From NCBI GenBank assembly GCA_009823395.1, contig CM020510.1, forward strand, positions 7,767,273 to 7,831,272: a stretch of 64,000 bases of DNA, given 5' to 3'. The notes below the pieces were generated by a model. That model saw only the letters and a program-made list of their open reading frames with translations, did not search any database and was not told the origin of the DNA. Source of the DNA: Thamnaconus septentrionalis (lineage: Eukaryota; Chordata; Actinopteri; Tetraodontiformes; Monacanthidae). Below, in pieces: positions 49,836 through 60,790 of this stretch (position 1 is the first letter of the stretch; every line of letters begins with the position of its first letter). A program made the translations under genes and the position numbers.

Positions 49836-50750
49836 CATTTAAAATAAATTAAACTGAATACAAAAACAGGCTGTGCTCCTGATCTTATGATCCTCTTTGC
49901 AGACATTTGTTTTGCTTGTCAGTTCACTTTTGCAAGAAGCAACATTTGGGTTTGTTATGTGCTCTTGGCTCAGTGTGTCTATGTGTCTATGTGTCTATGT
50001 GTGTTTCCATACAGCACTGATCTCGCACGCGGCTTCTCTCTAATTGCCCCCTTTCACTCCGAGGTCTGAGCCCCACTGCCCGTCAGCCACTGCGAGTCTC
50101 TCCCCTCGCCTCCTCCTCACACCACCACCACCACCACCATGCCTCTGAATCATTGTAGCAAAAAGACTGACCTACTTACCGAGTTGAAGAGCTGCATCTC
50201 CTCTCCTCTTGCCTCTTAATTACCTCCACTACTCTCAATCCTTATGTGCCATAACGCCTCGCTGACTGTTTCGCACGGTAGGGCCTAAATATCAGATCTA
50301 AAATAAACGAGTTCCCTGTCCATTAGTGGGGGTTCTACTGGCACTGCAAGTTAGGGGTGCACTGCACATCATTTCTATGATTAATGTAATTATTACAATT
50401 TTTTTTAAAAAGTTGCAGCAACTTGCAACACATGGATGCTTCTGGAATAAAATATTTGAAGCGTCTCATTTTTTGTGTAGCTAAATAAATAATCTCCAAG
50501 TGGCTGCCATTCATCTCTTGGCATGTTTCTCTGTTGTTTTCCTGTTGAAGTCCATGCCTGCACACAGCACACTCCACTAGTCTTGTCCAGTGTGGGGCCC
50601 TGCGTTGTGCATGTTGTTCACCCATTACCAGCATGCTGTCCAGCAGCGTTGTGGTAAAATAGTGTTGATATCCCACCCCCGAGCTTTGGCTTCAAACCCT
50701 AAATATAAGTCAAATAAATAAACCAACAGCGGACCTACCCTTTTCTCCAT
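41601..50750 (-). CDS. meis3: TALE homeobox protein Meis3
   Basis: Twelve coding exons on the minus strand give 418 aa in frame: 50739-50750 (MEKR), 47303-47442, 46827-47001, 46693-46743, 46549-46599, 46298-46447, 46005-46113, 44359-44504, 43539-43615, 42489-42547, 42279-42365 and 41601-41800 (TAG at 41601-41603). The bipartite Meis/PBC-interaction domain spans about 51-193 ([59 protein letters not shown]). The TALE homeodomain spans about 254-316, with the PYP loop at 280-282 and WFINARRR at 304-311. The end, ALDIHAH, matches the Meis family C-terminus. Exon sizes 51, 51, 150, 146, 77 and 59 bp fit the conserved Meis exon pattern. YEELVHY after a four-residue first exon and the overall divergence favour Meis3 over Meis1 or Meis2. 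Meis proteins bind DNA with Pbx and Hox partners; meis3 acts in hindbrain patterning. Confidence 0.92.
42741..42770. promoter_or_regulatory. meis3: Cluster of Pbx/Hox-type TGATTGAT sites in meis3 intron
   Basis: The segment holds TGATAATTGATTGATCC followed by ATTGATTGG within 30 bases, in the intron between homeodomain exons 9 and 10. TGATTGAT is the known bipartite Pbx-Hox consensus. The match is short and functional use is inference. Confidence 0.3.
44784..45043. repeat. Inverted repeat with 56-bp arms in meis3 intron 7
   Basis: The left arm at about 44784-44839 (contains GTTCCACCTGGTGTGAAGCA) is the reverse complement of the right arm at about 44988-45043 (contains TGCTTCACACCAGGTGGAAC), with about 50 of 56 positions matching and a loop of about 150 bases. 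It could be a foldback element, the termini of a small non-autonomous transposon, or two opposite copies of one repeat. No target-site duplication was confirmed. Confidence 0.8.
48741..48806. mobile_element. Possible hAT-type transposon fragment
   Basis: The text GACCCCCACTTTGGGAACCA is typical of degraded hAT-like DNA transposon copies in vertebrates. A similar fragment lies at about 59349-59420 (GGGGTTCCCAAATTTTCC). No transposase frame is present. The assignment rests on recall of the motif. Confidence 0.4.
49766..49833. repeat. (AAT)n microsatellite in meis3 intron 1
   Basis: About 22 units of AAT/TAA, giving a poly-Tyr false frame on the minus strand. Confidence 0.97.
50180..50197 (-). 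CDS. meis3: Possible alternative first coding exon of meis3
   Basis: On the minus strand, ATG at 50197-50195 opens the six codons MQLFNS, which end exactly at a strong donor, GTAAGTAGG. Six whole codons leave phase 0, the same phase as the regular first exon MEKR, so this exon could splice directly to exon 2 (YEELVHY). The surrounding 200 bases are non-repetitive. Nothing here proves it is transcribed. Confidence 0.35.
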
Positions 50751-50846
50751 GCGCCCGGGCAGGCAGTCCTACACCCGAGACGGTGATGCACTGCTCGGTT
50801 AGTCCAGCAAACCTCGCTCCGTTCTCTCTGTCCGTCCCTGCAGCTC
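50739..50846 (-). other. meis3: meis3 first coding exon with 5' UTR
   Basis: A minus-strand acceptor (TTTTTATTTGCAG) ends at 50847. The exon carries about 96 bases of 5' UTR, the start ATG at 50750-50748 and the donor GTAGGT after MEKR. The acceptor implies a further non-coding exon upstream, probably in the GC-rich block at 51000-51400. Confidence 0.6.
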
Positions 50847-52900
50847 CTGCAAATAAAAAGTGGATATTTTTTTAAGGTGTGAGCATGAGGGATGAACAAA
50901 AACCATTAAGCCGCGAGTGGAAAACGGTAAAAAAAAAATATATATATATATTTTATTTTAAGAAAAAAAATCTATTATATAAAGCCCCCCGTTCCTGCTG
51001 TGTGTTTACTCCGAGCGATTCGGTATCACAACATTATGACGGGACTCGAGGTCTGATGGACGCTCCACGCTTCCCCCTAATACACTTAGCGCTAATAAAG
51101 CTCGCAGCCTATTCAAGTGCTGTCGGATGAGGAGGTTAATAGGCTCCGATAGAGTCGTAAAATTGTCCCACCGAGACGTGCGTGTGTGTCTGTGTCTGCT
51201 GCGCGCCGCTATCCGGGGCCGTGTCCGGTGCAGTCCGGTGGAGAAGCCCAGAAGCTGGGTGAGGAGGGAGCAGCGGCTTCCTGCAGCGCCTCGCCTCCGC
51301 CTGGTGCGCCTCTCGCTCCGGCTGCCGCCGTCAGGATGCTCCGGGAGGCGGGGAGAGTGGAGGTAGCAGTGGTGGTGGTGGTAGTAGTGGTGGTGGTTGT
51401 GGGCTCCTTTTCCCAGCCTTGTATTTCTCCTTGTGTTTGGCTCCTTGCGCTTGCTGTCCGTGCAAACGTACACAGCGACAGGCTGGGAGAAAATGTCACG
51501 GCCGGAGAGGGAGCGACGGTGTTTTCAGCCCTCCGGACCGGAGAAGAAGAAGGAGGAGGAGGAGGAGGGGGAGGAGGAAGGGGAGGAGGAGGGGGAGTGG
51601 TGATGGTGATGGTGGCGGTGTGCAGGGGTGGTTCGCTAGGGTCAAAACGCGACGGGGTCTCTTGCCTGCCCCCCCCCCCCCAACTACCCACCCACCCACC
51701 CACCCCTCCCCCACCTCCTCTCTTCCTCCCCCTCTCCTTTTCTCCTTATCGCATGCAGAAAATCAGTACGCCCCCCTTCCAACTACCACTTAGTTCTTCC
51801 AATCTGACTCCCCAATCAGTTCCTTTCTCTCCCCCCCATGCAGCCAGCGATGGTCAACATCATATCAGGAAATCCTGAACAGCTGATCATTCCTCTTGGT
51901 GTTTTTTTCTTCTTCTTTCTCACTTGTCTTTTCTTTTTCTTTTCTTTTTTTAACAGACTCAGCTGGAATGCTGCTTTTCCTTGTCAATTCGTTTCACTTC
52001 AATCGAATTGAACTAATCAGCAATATACGACAAATAATTAGTAGCTATACTTCAATTAAAATATGCAGGCACGTATGTTATGGTGTTCTGTGGCAGCTTT
52101 GGCGCGAAGGCGAGTCAAATAGCGGTCTGGAGAGAAAGCCTATTAGGATGTAGATCATACTGTTTATGATGACTCATTAATTATTAAACGAGGATTAATT
52201 AAGGCTTACCAAAGTTTCCCAGCGCGAGCAGCACTTGGCGACGGTGGTGGTAGTAAAGACTGATGGAGACACAGACAAACCACGTATCATAAATAGAAGT
52301 GCAGAGTATCAAATAATTGGGTGAATTGAGTTATCACTGGAAAATACATGTTTTAGTATAATTTTTAAGTACATCTTTAAAATGTTTAATTTCAAGCGCG
52401 CTATATTGGATCGAAGACAAAGTTTACAAAGTCAACTGCAACGAGGTTGTGAAATCTGATCTCTGTTACTGTTTGTTAGACAAAGTATAACTAATTCGGC
52501 AAATTGGAATTAATCACTTTTTCAGTGCGCACAGCACGAGGGATGGAATGTTTTTTTCCCGCTGGAAAGTTCATTGTGAGGCTGTGAACATAAGCAAGTC
52601 GTCATAAATAAGCTTGGAAGCGTGCTGGTTGACAGTAAAGTCAGTGGCTTGTTAATGGTCTCCAAAGTATTTTATGGCTCCTATTGCTGCCACCTCCATT
52701 GTAGCCCGGCTGGCTTTCACATTTACAAAGAAAAAGAAGAGCCCAAATGCCCCGTTTGGGTGAAAGTGACGAAACAAAAACGTTATTGTGAGAAAGTTTA
52801 ATTTTAACTGGAGCTTGGGAAAAAAAAAAAAGAAAGAACCTTTCACATGTCGTTGACGGAACATTTCACCCTCATCGCCACCCACCCTACCTATAAGCCT
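50847..52900 (-). promoter_or_regulatory. meis3: meis3 upstream region with probable promoter and 5' non-coding exon
   Basis: Bases about 51000-51350 have raised CpG content next to the meis3 5' end and are the best candidate for its promoter. Simple repeats follow: GGT/GTA units (51365-51400), GGA units (51545-51600) and C-rich runs (51668-51710). Between 51890 and 52900 I see no gene; the sequence is AT-richer and non-repetitive. Confidence 0.4.
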
Positions 52901-52964
52901 TGTGTTGTAAATGACACCTAAGTAACATAATAATTATTGGAGACGCTCCTCTTCCCCCGGTCCC

Positions 52965-53180
52965 GCTGCGAGGGGGCAACAGGCTCCTGCACTTCAATCA
53001 GCAGCGGCCTGGCGGGGAACAGCGGGGCCGTGCCGGGCCGAGCCGGGCGCCTCCGCGGGGCGGACCCGTTCCGCGCGCCCTGCTCCTTTTGCGGTGGCCT
53101 TTTAACTCCAGAGCGCTTCGGCTTCCTGCGGGGGGGATCACAGCGTTCCGCGGGGCCCCTCCTCACCCCGGGGCCGTGAA
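52965..53180. promoter_or_regulatory. CpG-rich island
   Basis: A sharply bounded 200 bp block with very high G+C and many CG steps stands in AT-rich surroundings, 2.2 kb upstream of the meis3 start. Frames are open on both strands, as expected from composition, and none has recognisable content. It resembles a CpG island, perhaps an alternative meis3 promoter or a non-coding RNA start. Confidence 0.5.
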
Positions 53181-55968
53181 TCAGAGCCTGAAGAGGCTTG
53201 TTTTCACTTTGTTAACAGGCTGAATGAAAAGGGATTAGCACCAAAATGTGTATCTTCTAAAGGGATTTTAGCCCCTTTGTGAGGAAATAACTTTGCATCT
53301 CCAGCTGACGGAGAAAATGCAAAGTCGAGGGGAGAGATGTGCAGTTGATTTTGTCTCTTTGTTCTCTTTAGTAGCGTTTTCCCCCTGTTGCACACACTTT
53401 ATCCGCCGACCATAAATCTTGATTCTTAGCAACATTTATCTAACAGATTATCCAAACACGTGAATGGCGCTTATTTGCATTACAAACACTTAACGGCTCT
53501 GTCATTTCCCCCCCTTTTTAACTTCTCCTTTTGTCTACAGCTGGGAAACACCTCCTGCAGCACATGTTGGAGATATTTAGCGCGGCGTATGTTGTTAGAG
53601 CTGCGCGAAAAGGTAACAAACAACACCGCTGTCACAAACACGCAGATCCTAAATCAGTCGACTGATACCATAAGGGAAGTGAAGGACTGTAGAGTGCATG
53701 TCAATCTATTAAAAGTCTAATTAAAACGTATAATTATTTTTATGGAAACATTCAAATATTTTTGTCTCCAATGAACTTTACAAACGGATTCCTGCCTTTA
53801 AATACACACTTTTTGAAAAGAGAATTTAAAAACAACTTTTTAAACATTAGTTCTGTTCTGAGGCTATATGACTGATATCATTGAAGTAAGAATTGTTTCT
53901 TATGTCATGTTTCTTAAGTGCAGATTCGTTTAAATAACGTTGACCTTAGCATTATAATAAATAATGTTGTTATTATGTCACCACCATCAAATATCAAGAC
54001 ACTTTAATAATTTTTCCCTTGTTTTTTGACAAAGTTTTGAGTTAACACAAGAAAAATGTGTTTAATTGCGTTACCCTTGTTATTTGTTCTCAAGCAAAAA
54101 CTGAAAGAAACTAAAAGACATAAGTGAATGGCAATAATAAGTCAATTTGTGACAGTTTGTGCAATGGCCAAATAACATTAAATTTTGTTTGTTTGTTTTG
54201 GTTTCTCCAGATTTCCACCCGCTGACTCCTGCGGGAGAAACAGCCCCCTTGCCGCAGCACAACACATCCGTCAGGCAGGTTGGCTGTGGGACCATTCAGC
54301 ATGTCAGTGCTGCTGCAGTTATTTGTCACTCCCTGCCAATGACTCAAGCGCCGCCCCTCTTGCAGCCCGCGGAGGCCCGTCGAGCCGGTGCACCGCGCCA
54401 AGCCTGTGGCATGCGAGTGTGTCTGCGGCGCGGCGGTGTGGATGTCTGCGGCTTTGTGTAATCTTGCGTGCTGGAAGGTCAGTGTCAAGGTGCTCCTCTT
54501 CGCAGGGCCCGGGCCTCCCCCGTGCAGACGGCGCTCCCGAGCCCCCGAGAAAACAGGAAACACGCAGAGAGGGAAAACGTGTTCGCGGGAGTGTAAGTCT
54601 GAATGATGCATGGCCGTCCTTGCGCCTGCCTGGTGGAAATAGGTAGAGTTGACCCGCAGTCTCATAACCTGGCACGCCAGATGGAGTGTTTCCTCAATCC
54701 ACTGGATTTATCTCACGTGTCCGTTTGATGAAGAGCCCCTGGGAAGTGCCTCCAAAAGGTTTGGTGGGGGGGGCAGCTCTCTGTCCCTCAAACTCCAAAA
54801 CACCAATCAGATTTATTACTGATACGGCCGGCTCAAGGCCTCCTCTTGGTGCAGAGGGCGACATTAGCGGGACGTGCTCAACCTGTGGCGAGGAAAAGCG
54901 CTTGGTGTTGATTAGTGTAACTCTTCCCAGTCAGGATGAGAGCAAGAACATGGCGCCCCAGCAACAAAAACAATTCCGTTTTCATCTTCTCATTCTAATG
55001 TGTCAGTGTCACCCGGTTCTTGTTAAACTGTGTCGATCTTTCATCCTTTAGCAGCAGCTGTTGTCAATAACCAGTGTTTCTTTTTTTGTTTTTGTTCTTC
55101 TTCTGTGGTTTCCCATGGCAGTCTCTTATCAGCAACCCTCACGCCCTCTCTACACATAAATAGAGCAGACTGGTCCTGGAATCCACTGAAATTTTAGCTG
55201 ATTTAGCCGATCTCTGTCGCAGCCTGTGAAGAAGGAGGAGGAGCGAGACCTCAGAGGCCGACGTCGAAAGCGATCCAGCTGCCGTGAAAGGTTACCAGCG
55301 GTGTGTTGTGAAAATGAGAGAGGTTCGTCTCTCCGCATCGATGCTGGAGAAGAACCTTTCCTACAAAACTGCCTGTGCTCACCCCATACAGCCGGGCGAG
55401 GCGATGGATGAGGGCCCGACGAACGGCCACCCAGCCTCGTTGACATCGGTGACTCCGCCATAAAGGAAATGTGGCAGCCGTGACCTCTGGCAGCAGTGCA
55501 CACAGCCACCCAAAAACATCAGAGAGCCGCAGCCGGCCGCCGCTGCTTCCCGCCTGCCTGCATGAGACAGAGGCAGCGAGGTGATGGAGGGAGGTAAACT
55601 GAGAAAGAGAGAACGAAGGAATGAAACAGAGAGGGCTAAAAGTGAGGGGTTGCCGGGGGGACGCAGAGTGCATTTTTATGAGCTTGTGCCTCTCCAGTTT
55701 CTGGGTCGTCTGGTCACATGGACATAAATTTTCACCCCTCTCTCCCTCCCTCCCTCCCTCCCTCCCTCCCTCGTTGCCTCCCTCGCTGCCTGCTTCCCTC
55801 CCTCCCGCTTTTCTCCTGGCTGCCTTCCCGAGCAAAGCCCCCCCAGCCCCCCTTATCTCCTCCCGCAGCCTGTTTGCAAACTTTCCATGCAGTTTCTTCC
55901 GTTGTCCCCCCGCCGGGGTCATTTCTCTTCTTTTATTTAGCGGCTTCTTCTACCTGTCCCGATACGGC

Positions 55969-56004
<36 letters not shown>

Positions 56005-56160
56005 CGCTCTCTCTCTCTCACGTCTCTTCCCTCCATCCTCCTGCCTTCCATCTTTTTTTGTTTATAGTAAGCCAACGCGAGCCTTCTGCCTTCTGTTATC
56101 TCCTCCCTCTCCTCTTTCTCCTCTTCCTCCATTTACCCCTTTACCACACGCACTCAAACA

Positions 56161-56218
<58 letters not shown>

Positions 56219-57929
56219 AAGCCCTTATAGATGGAGATTAACTTGGGAGCACAGCACCATCCGTCCTCCTGACTGTTTGTTGTTAAGGAGATGGATGGAG
56301 GCTCCCTCTGCCAGCCTCACGCAGCCGCAATTACACCAGCCGCCATGATGGATGGACGGGAGGGAAAAGGGGGGGGGGAGGTGGGGAGGGCAGGGGAGGG
56401 AGTCTCAGAGCGGGGCATCTATCACGCCCCTTAATCTACCTGTCACTGCAAGGGCCCTGATGAAGGAAGGAGGGGGGTGGGGGGTTGGTCTGGTGGGGAG
56501 GAGGGGGGGAGGAGCGTCGGCCTCGCTCAGGCTGCTGGTCAAAGGTTTATTTCGTCCCCCTCTGGAGCTGGAATTTGTTTGCAGCCTTTTCGGAGATCCG
56601 GGCCCCGAAGATACCAGACTCATTGAGTGTCGCGATCGCCGCCGCTGATCTCCCTGAGCTAGTACGTTCCGTGCGTACGCTTGAAATGCATTTGCGCGAA
56701 ACCGCAGTCTGAAGAGAACTCTCAGTGTGATGCAGGTCCTGACTGAGGTCAGGGCTTGTATGTGTTTTTCATCCCTGAGTCCGTGGAGAGAAACATCATG
56801 TGACCACTCTGGAGAAAACAGCATATTCAGCCCTGCGTTTGCAGCCTGGCTTCTAGCGTCCGTCCCTTCAAGTCACGTTTTGTTAGCGCTTCCTGGTGTG
56901 GAGAAGAGACAGGGACAGCTGGGGGTGTTGTCAGTGACCTTATCAGTGCCCTTTGTGACATCACTGAAGACCAGGACAGTGTTTTTAAGCATCCAATAAG
57001 CACAATACATCGACAGGCTAAGGGTACATAGAGAACATTGGTGAAATGAATTTTGCATAAATGAAATAAATGTAAAAGAAAAAAAAAACACAGGCACGGC
57101 TGCTCGTCTTCACTTGAAAAAATAAACCCGTCAGTGCTGAAAAATGCTCAAAACTGCAAAGCCCTTTAATTTAAATATATTCAATATGAACAATGAAAAT
57201 TTCCGTTCTGTGATGAATGACAATCAATACCATCATCAATATTGCTCCATGCAGAGCTGCTGTAGTGCAGAATTTCCTAGTTTGCTGACACTGAATGTTA
57301 ACATGCCATTTATCCAGTTTCAACCTGCATGTGGCCAACAACGCAGACTTTTCGTATTTTATGTACAACAATTGCATTATCAAAACTCCCACACATCTGA
57401 AAGCCTTTGCTAAAAATACAATCCTGGATCTGCGCCAGCATGTAGGTTCGCAGACATGCCGACCCTTTGGTGAAAATCTAGACTGCGTAAGTGTGCATTT
57501 AGCGTTCCACAAACATGCAAACACGCAGACGCCTCTTTCACAGGGCTGCCTGTGCTCTGCAGTTATTGCTTCTGCACTCCACCCACTCACGCACACACAC
57601 ACACACAGCTGCATCCTCATCTTCATACCTGTTGAAGGTCTCGGAACTGTGATATATTTCCCAGTGAATCTGCATACATTACCTCTAAAGCCCTGCATCC
57701 AACCCCGCACAATGCTGCAGAAATATTATGAAAAGTAATCTGAGGTCTCCAACCCTCGCCCCTCCTCCTCCTCCTCCCCCTCCCCCCTTTCCCCCTTCAC
57801 CTCCTCATCTGTCCGGAGAAGTGAGAGATGGCACGGAGGGATTAATACTCTTCCGCCCAGGCCAACCCTGGGAATGATAGATGGACAGATGCAGGAAGGG
57901 AGTGGAGAGGGAGGAGAGGGGAAGATTAA
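53181..57929. other. Intergenic; no gene recognised
   Basis: A GC-rich, non-repetitive block at about 54200-54660 with many CG steps, a pyrimidine-rich tract at about 55735-56155 (CCCT and CT repeats), a CA repeat at 56162-56217 and poly-G-rich sequence near 56367-56510. Open frames in this stretch follow composition and show no domains. Confidence 0.55.
56162..56217. repeat. (CA)n microsatellite
   Basis: A CA run of about 56 bp at the end of the pyrimidine-rich tract. Confidence 0.95.
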
Positions 57930-58350
57930 AGGAGAGAAGTCTGTGATTTCATAAATCCAAAGTGGGAGACCTGGTCTGCATCAGGCACTAATAAGATCTC
58001 CAGGAAATCTATGATGAGGGCGCGGGGAGGCAGAGGTGGAGGGAGGAGGAGGAGAGATGGCAGCAGCGTAATAGCATTAGATGTAATCTAATCACGGCAA
58101 TAAGATGTGAATGGATGAGTGTGAGCATGTTTGATTATGCAAAGGAGGGCTTGGAAGTGTGTTGATGAAGCTGCGGGGCGCAGGGCCAGGCCACCTTATT
58201 GGACAACAGATCAGCAGAGGTTTCTGCCGCAAAGCTTTTAAAAAGGAATGCGTTCATTATGCACGATTCTCATTGGCTAATTGCCACGGAGTGAAAGCAG
58301 CGATAACGCAGCAAGTGCAGCAAGACTCACCTTGCCGTTGGATCAAGGGA
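57930..58350. promoter_or_regulatory. Candidate conserved non-coding element
   Basis: About 400 bases of non-repetitive sequence of mixed composition, free of long frames, with homeodomain-type TAAT/ATTA cores and a CCAAT-like ATTGG near 58198 and 58272. The setting, 7 kb upstream of a developmental homeobox gene, is typical of enhancers, but conservation cannot be shown here. Confidence 0.25.
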
Positions 58351-58758
58351 GAAACATGGTGATTTTTACAAACGTGGGGATTTTTACATTTGTTTGTTTG
58401 TGCGTGCCACTCAACGTTACGTCAAAATATCAACTGTAAGTGCACAAAAGTGCTGTGGTGCAGCTGTGACCTGACTGAGATCAGATAAAGCACCACCTCC
58501 TCCACCTCCTCCTCCCCTCCATCCACCCAGGCCACATTTTTCATGAACCAGCTGTCGGAGAGACGTGATTGGTTGGCTGTGTGGACAGATAGCCGATAGG
58601 CGCTGATTAATAGTTGAGGCCCAAGAACTTCCTCATTGATCAACGGGACAAGCTAGAGGAGGAGGAGGAGGAGAAGAGAAGAGGAGGAGGAGGAGGAGAG
58701 GAAAAGCATGCCCCGTCACTCTGCAAGTGCTGGCTGATAGCCTTGATAGCAGCCCTTG

Positions 58759-58793
<35 letters not shown>

Positions 58794-59903
58794 CTTGTTT
58801 GCAACAGCAATGAAATGAGAAACAGAGTGAGAATGAAGCGCCACAGAGGGAAAAGTGCTTATTTTCTCTGTTTTTTCAGGTTCGATTGAGCCGAGGTGAG
58901 CTAGCAGAGGAGACGTTACAGTGCGTGCGTGAGAGCGTGTGCGTGTGTGTGTGTGTGTGTGTGTCCCCCCTGCAGTTCTGTCCTGCCCCTAGTTGATTGA
59001 TGATCTCTTCTCCCACGGGGTCACCAGGGTCATGACCTCTCTTTTTTGACCCCCTAGTGTCTCTCACAAGGCACACACACACACACAGAAACAGATGGCT
59101 TCGGGACAACTGGCGCATCCACACCTTCCTCACACCACGCTTTCCATCTTTACAGAGAACAGCATCACAGCCGCCGACACACACTTGTGTCCGACAAATT
59201 CATGACACACTGCGCGGAGACAACACCCTACCAACCCCTAATAAACAATAAATTAAAAATAGAGCAGGCAAAAGTTAGCAATAATTCACCCTGGTGCCAA
59301 AACTGGGCTGTAGTTGCCCAAAACATTTTAAGTAAATAAAACCAGTTCAGGGGTTCCCAAATTTTCCACGCCATGGCTCCCCAGCAGCATTAGACTCTGG
59401 CCAAGGACCCCTTTAGCAAACCAACCGACAATGTTGCAAAATGTGGAAAGAAACAACAACATAGTTGTAGCATTTGTTTAGAATAAAAGTACTATCAATA
59501 ACATGGACATTTTCTCTACAACTTCAGATATGCTGCCTCATTTTCTCACTATAGTTGGCAAATTCTAAGGTTTTTTTTCTCCCCAGCAGTGTCTTCCACA
59601 GCTGGGCTGTCTGTTCTTTCGGTCTGTCACAAACCTGTGCATTTTGAACTACCTCGGCCAGCTGGTGGAGCAAATCACCTGTATAGATGCCGCAAAACCG
59701 GCTTGCCTCTCCCTCTCTCGCATGATATATCGTAGATTTTATTTCATAGTAATGATTTAACAATAATCACACAATCTGTTAATGGCAATTTCATTTGATT
59801 CTACTGTTAATTTAGTCGCATTTTCCTTCTCATCTTCTCTCCAATCATCTGGAAAACCACTAGCTTTACAAACCACACAAAAGACTTCCTTTGTCACAGT
59901 CAT
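58351..59903. other. Intergenic between meis3 and prss16; no gene recognised
   Basis: GAGGAG repeats near 58656-58700, GT repeats near 58761-58792 and 58939-58964, and a possible hAT remnant at 59349-59420. The right end borders the prss16 poly(A) site. Confidence 0.6.
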
Positions 59904-59909
59904 TTTATT
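59904..59909 (-). promoter_or_regulatory. prss16: prss16 poly(A) signal AATAAA (minus strand)
   Basis: TTTATT on the plus strand reads AATAAA on the minus strand, about 120 bases past the prss16 stop codon at 60028-60030. Confidence 0.6.
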
Positions 59910-60027
59910 ACATGACCTTCACAGCGACAACCCCATGTAAACTCAGCTCTGAGCAAATTATGAATAATCCCTTAAAAGATCTTTGAAATATAGGCGCATG
60001 ACAAAAATGTAGCAGCTGAACCATCAT

Positions 60028-60741
60028 TCAATCACATCTCTTCTCCAGCTTCTCCACCTCAGCCGTCCTCAAAAAGTCTGTCACATAGTTTTCAATCTCC
60101 TGGCAAAAGGACAGACGGAAAAGAAAGAACAAAACATGAACAGGCAGAAAGAGTTGATCAAGTCTTCCTCAAACCTTTTTAGAACCTCAATGTTACTCTT
60201 GTGTTCAGTGCGGAACAACAAACTGTGTTGCGTTACCTTTCGGCCTGACTTGAGCGAGGCACGGTCATCGACTTGGTCGCTCAGCATATCAGCGCAGTGA
60301 GCGACGTCCTTAATGAGAACGGCGTGCACCTTCTCTCCGTCCACGGTGCAGCCCTCCACCACCGACAGCTCCCTCCAGGGGTCAATCTCACCTGTGGTGA
60401 CGCGAAGACATAGTGTCAAATTGAAAAGAAAAAAAAAAAAGATCTTAAGCCTCGGTTTGGCCTCCGTTTCTGCCGCTGGCCCCGTCTCACCATTGACGTA
60501 GAGCACCCTGTGAGTGGTAGGACAGTCTCCTCCGTAGTAGGTGTTTGAGAAGGCAACGTGCCTATTCAGGGAACGCGGGGAAATTCCAAACACTGACTGA
60601 CAGATTTTCTCCTGGTACTTCAGGGAAATCATCCTTGAGAATGGACACATGGCGTCCTCGCATGATTGGCCTGTGCATCCACACACACACACAAAAAAAA
60701 AATATATATATATAGCTGTTGGAACCATAGTATTTGTCACA

Positions 60742-60790
<49 letters not shown>

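Noticed and set aside
51186..51878. 230-codon plus-strand frame with poly-Val and poly-Gly
   Set aside because: It is made of GGT and GGA repeats upstream of meis3.
55950..56132. Glu/Arg repeat frames near CT-rich DNA
   Set aside because: Low-complexity translation of CT and CCCT repeats.
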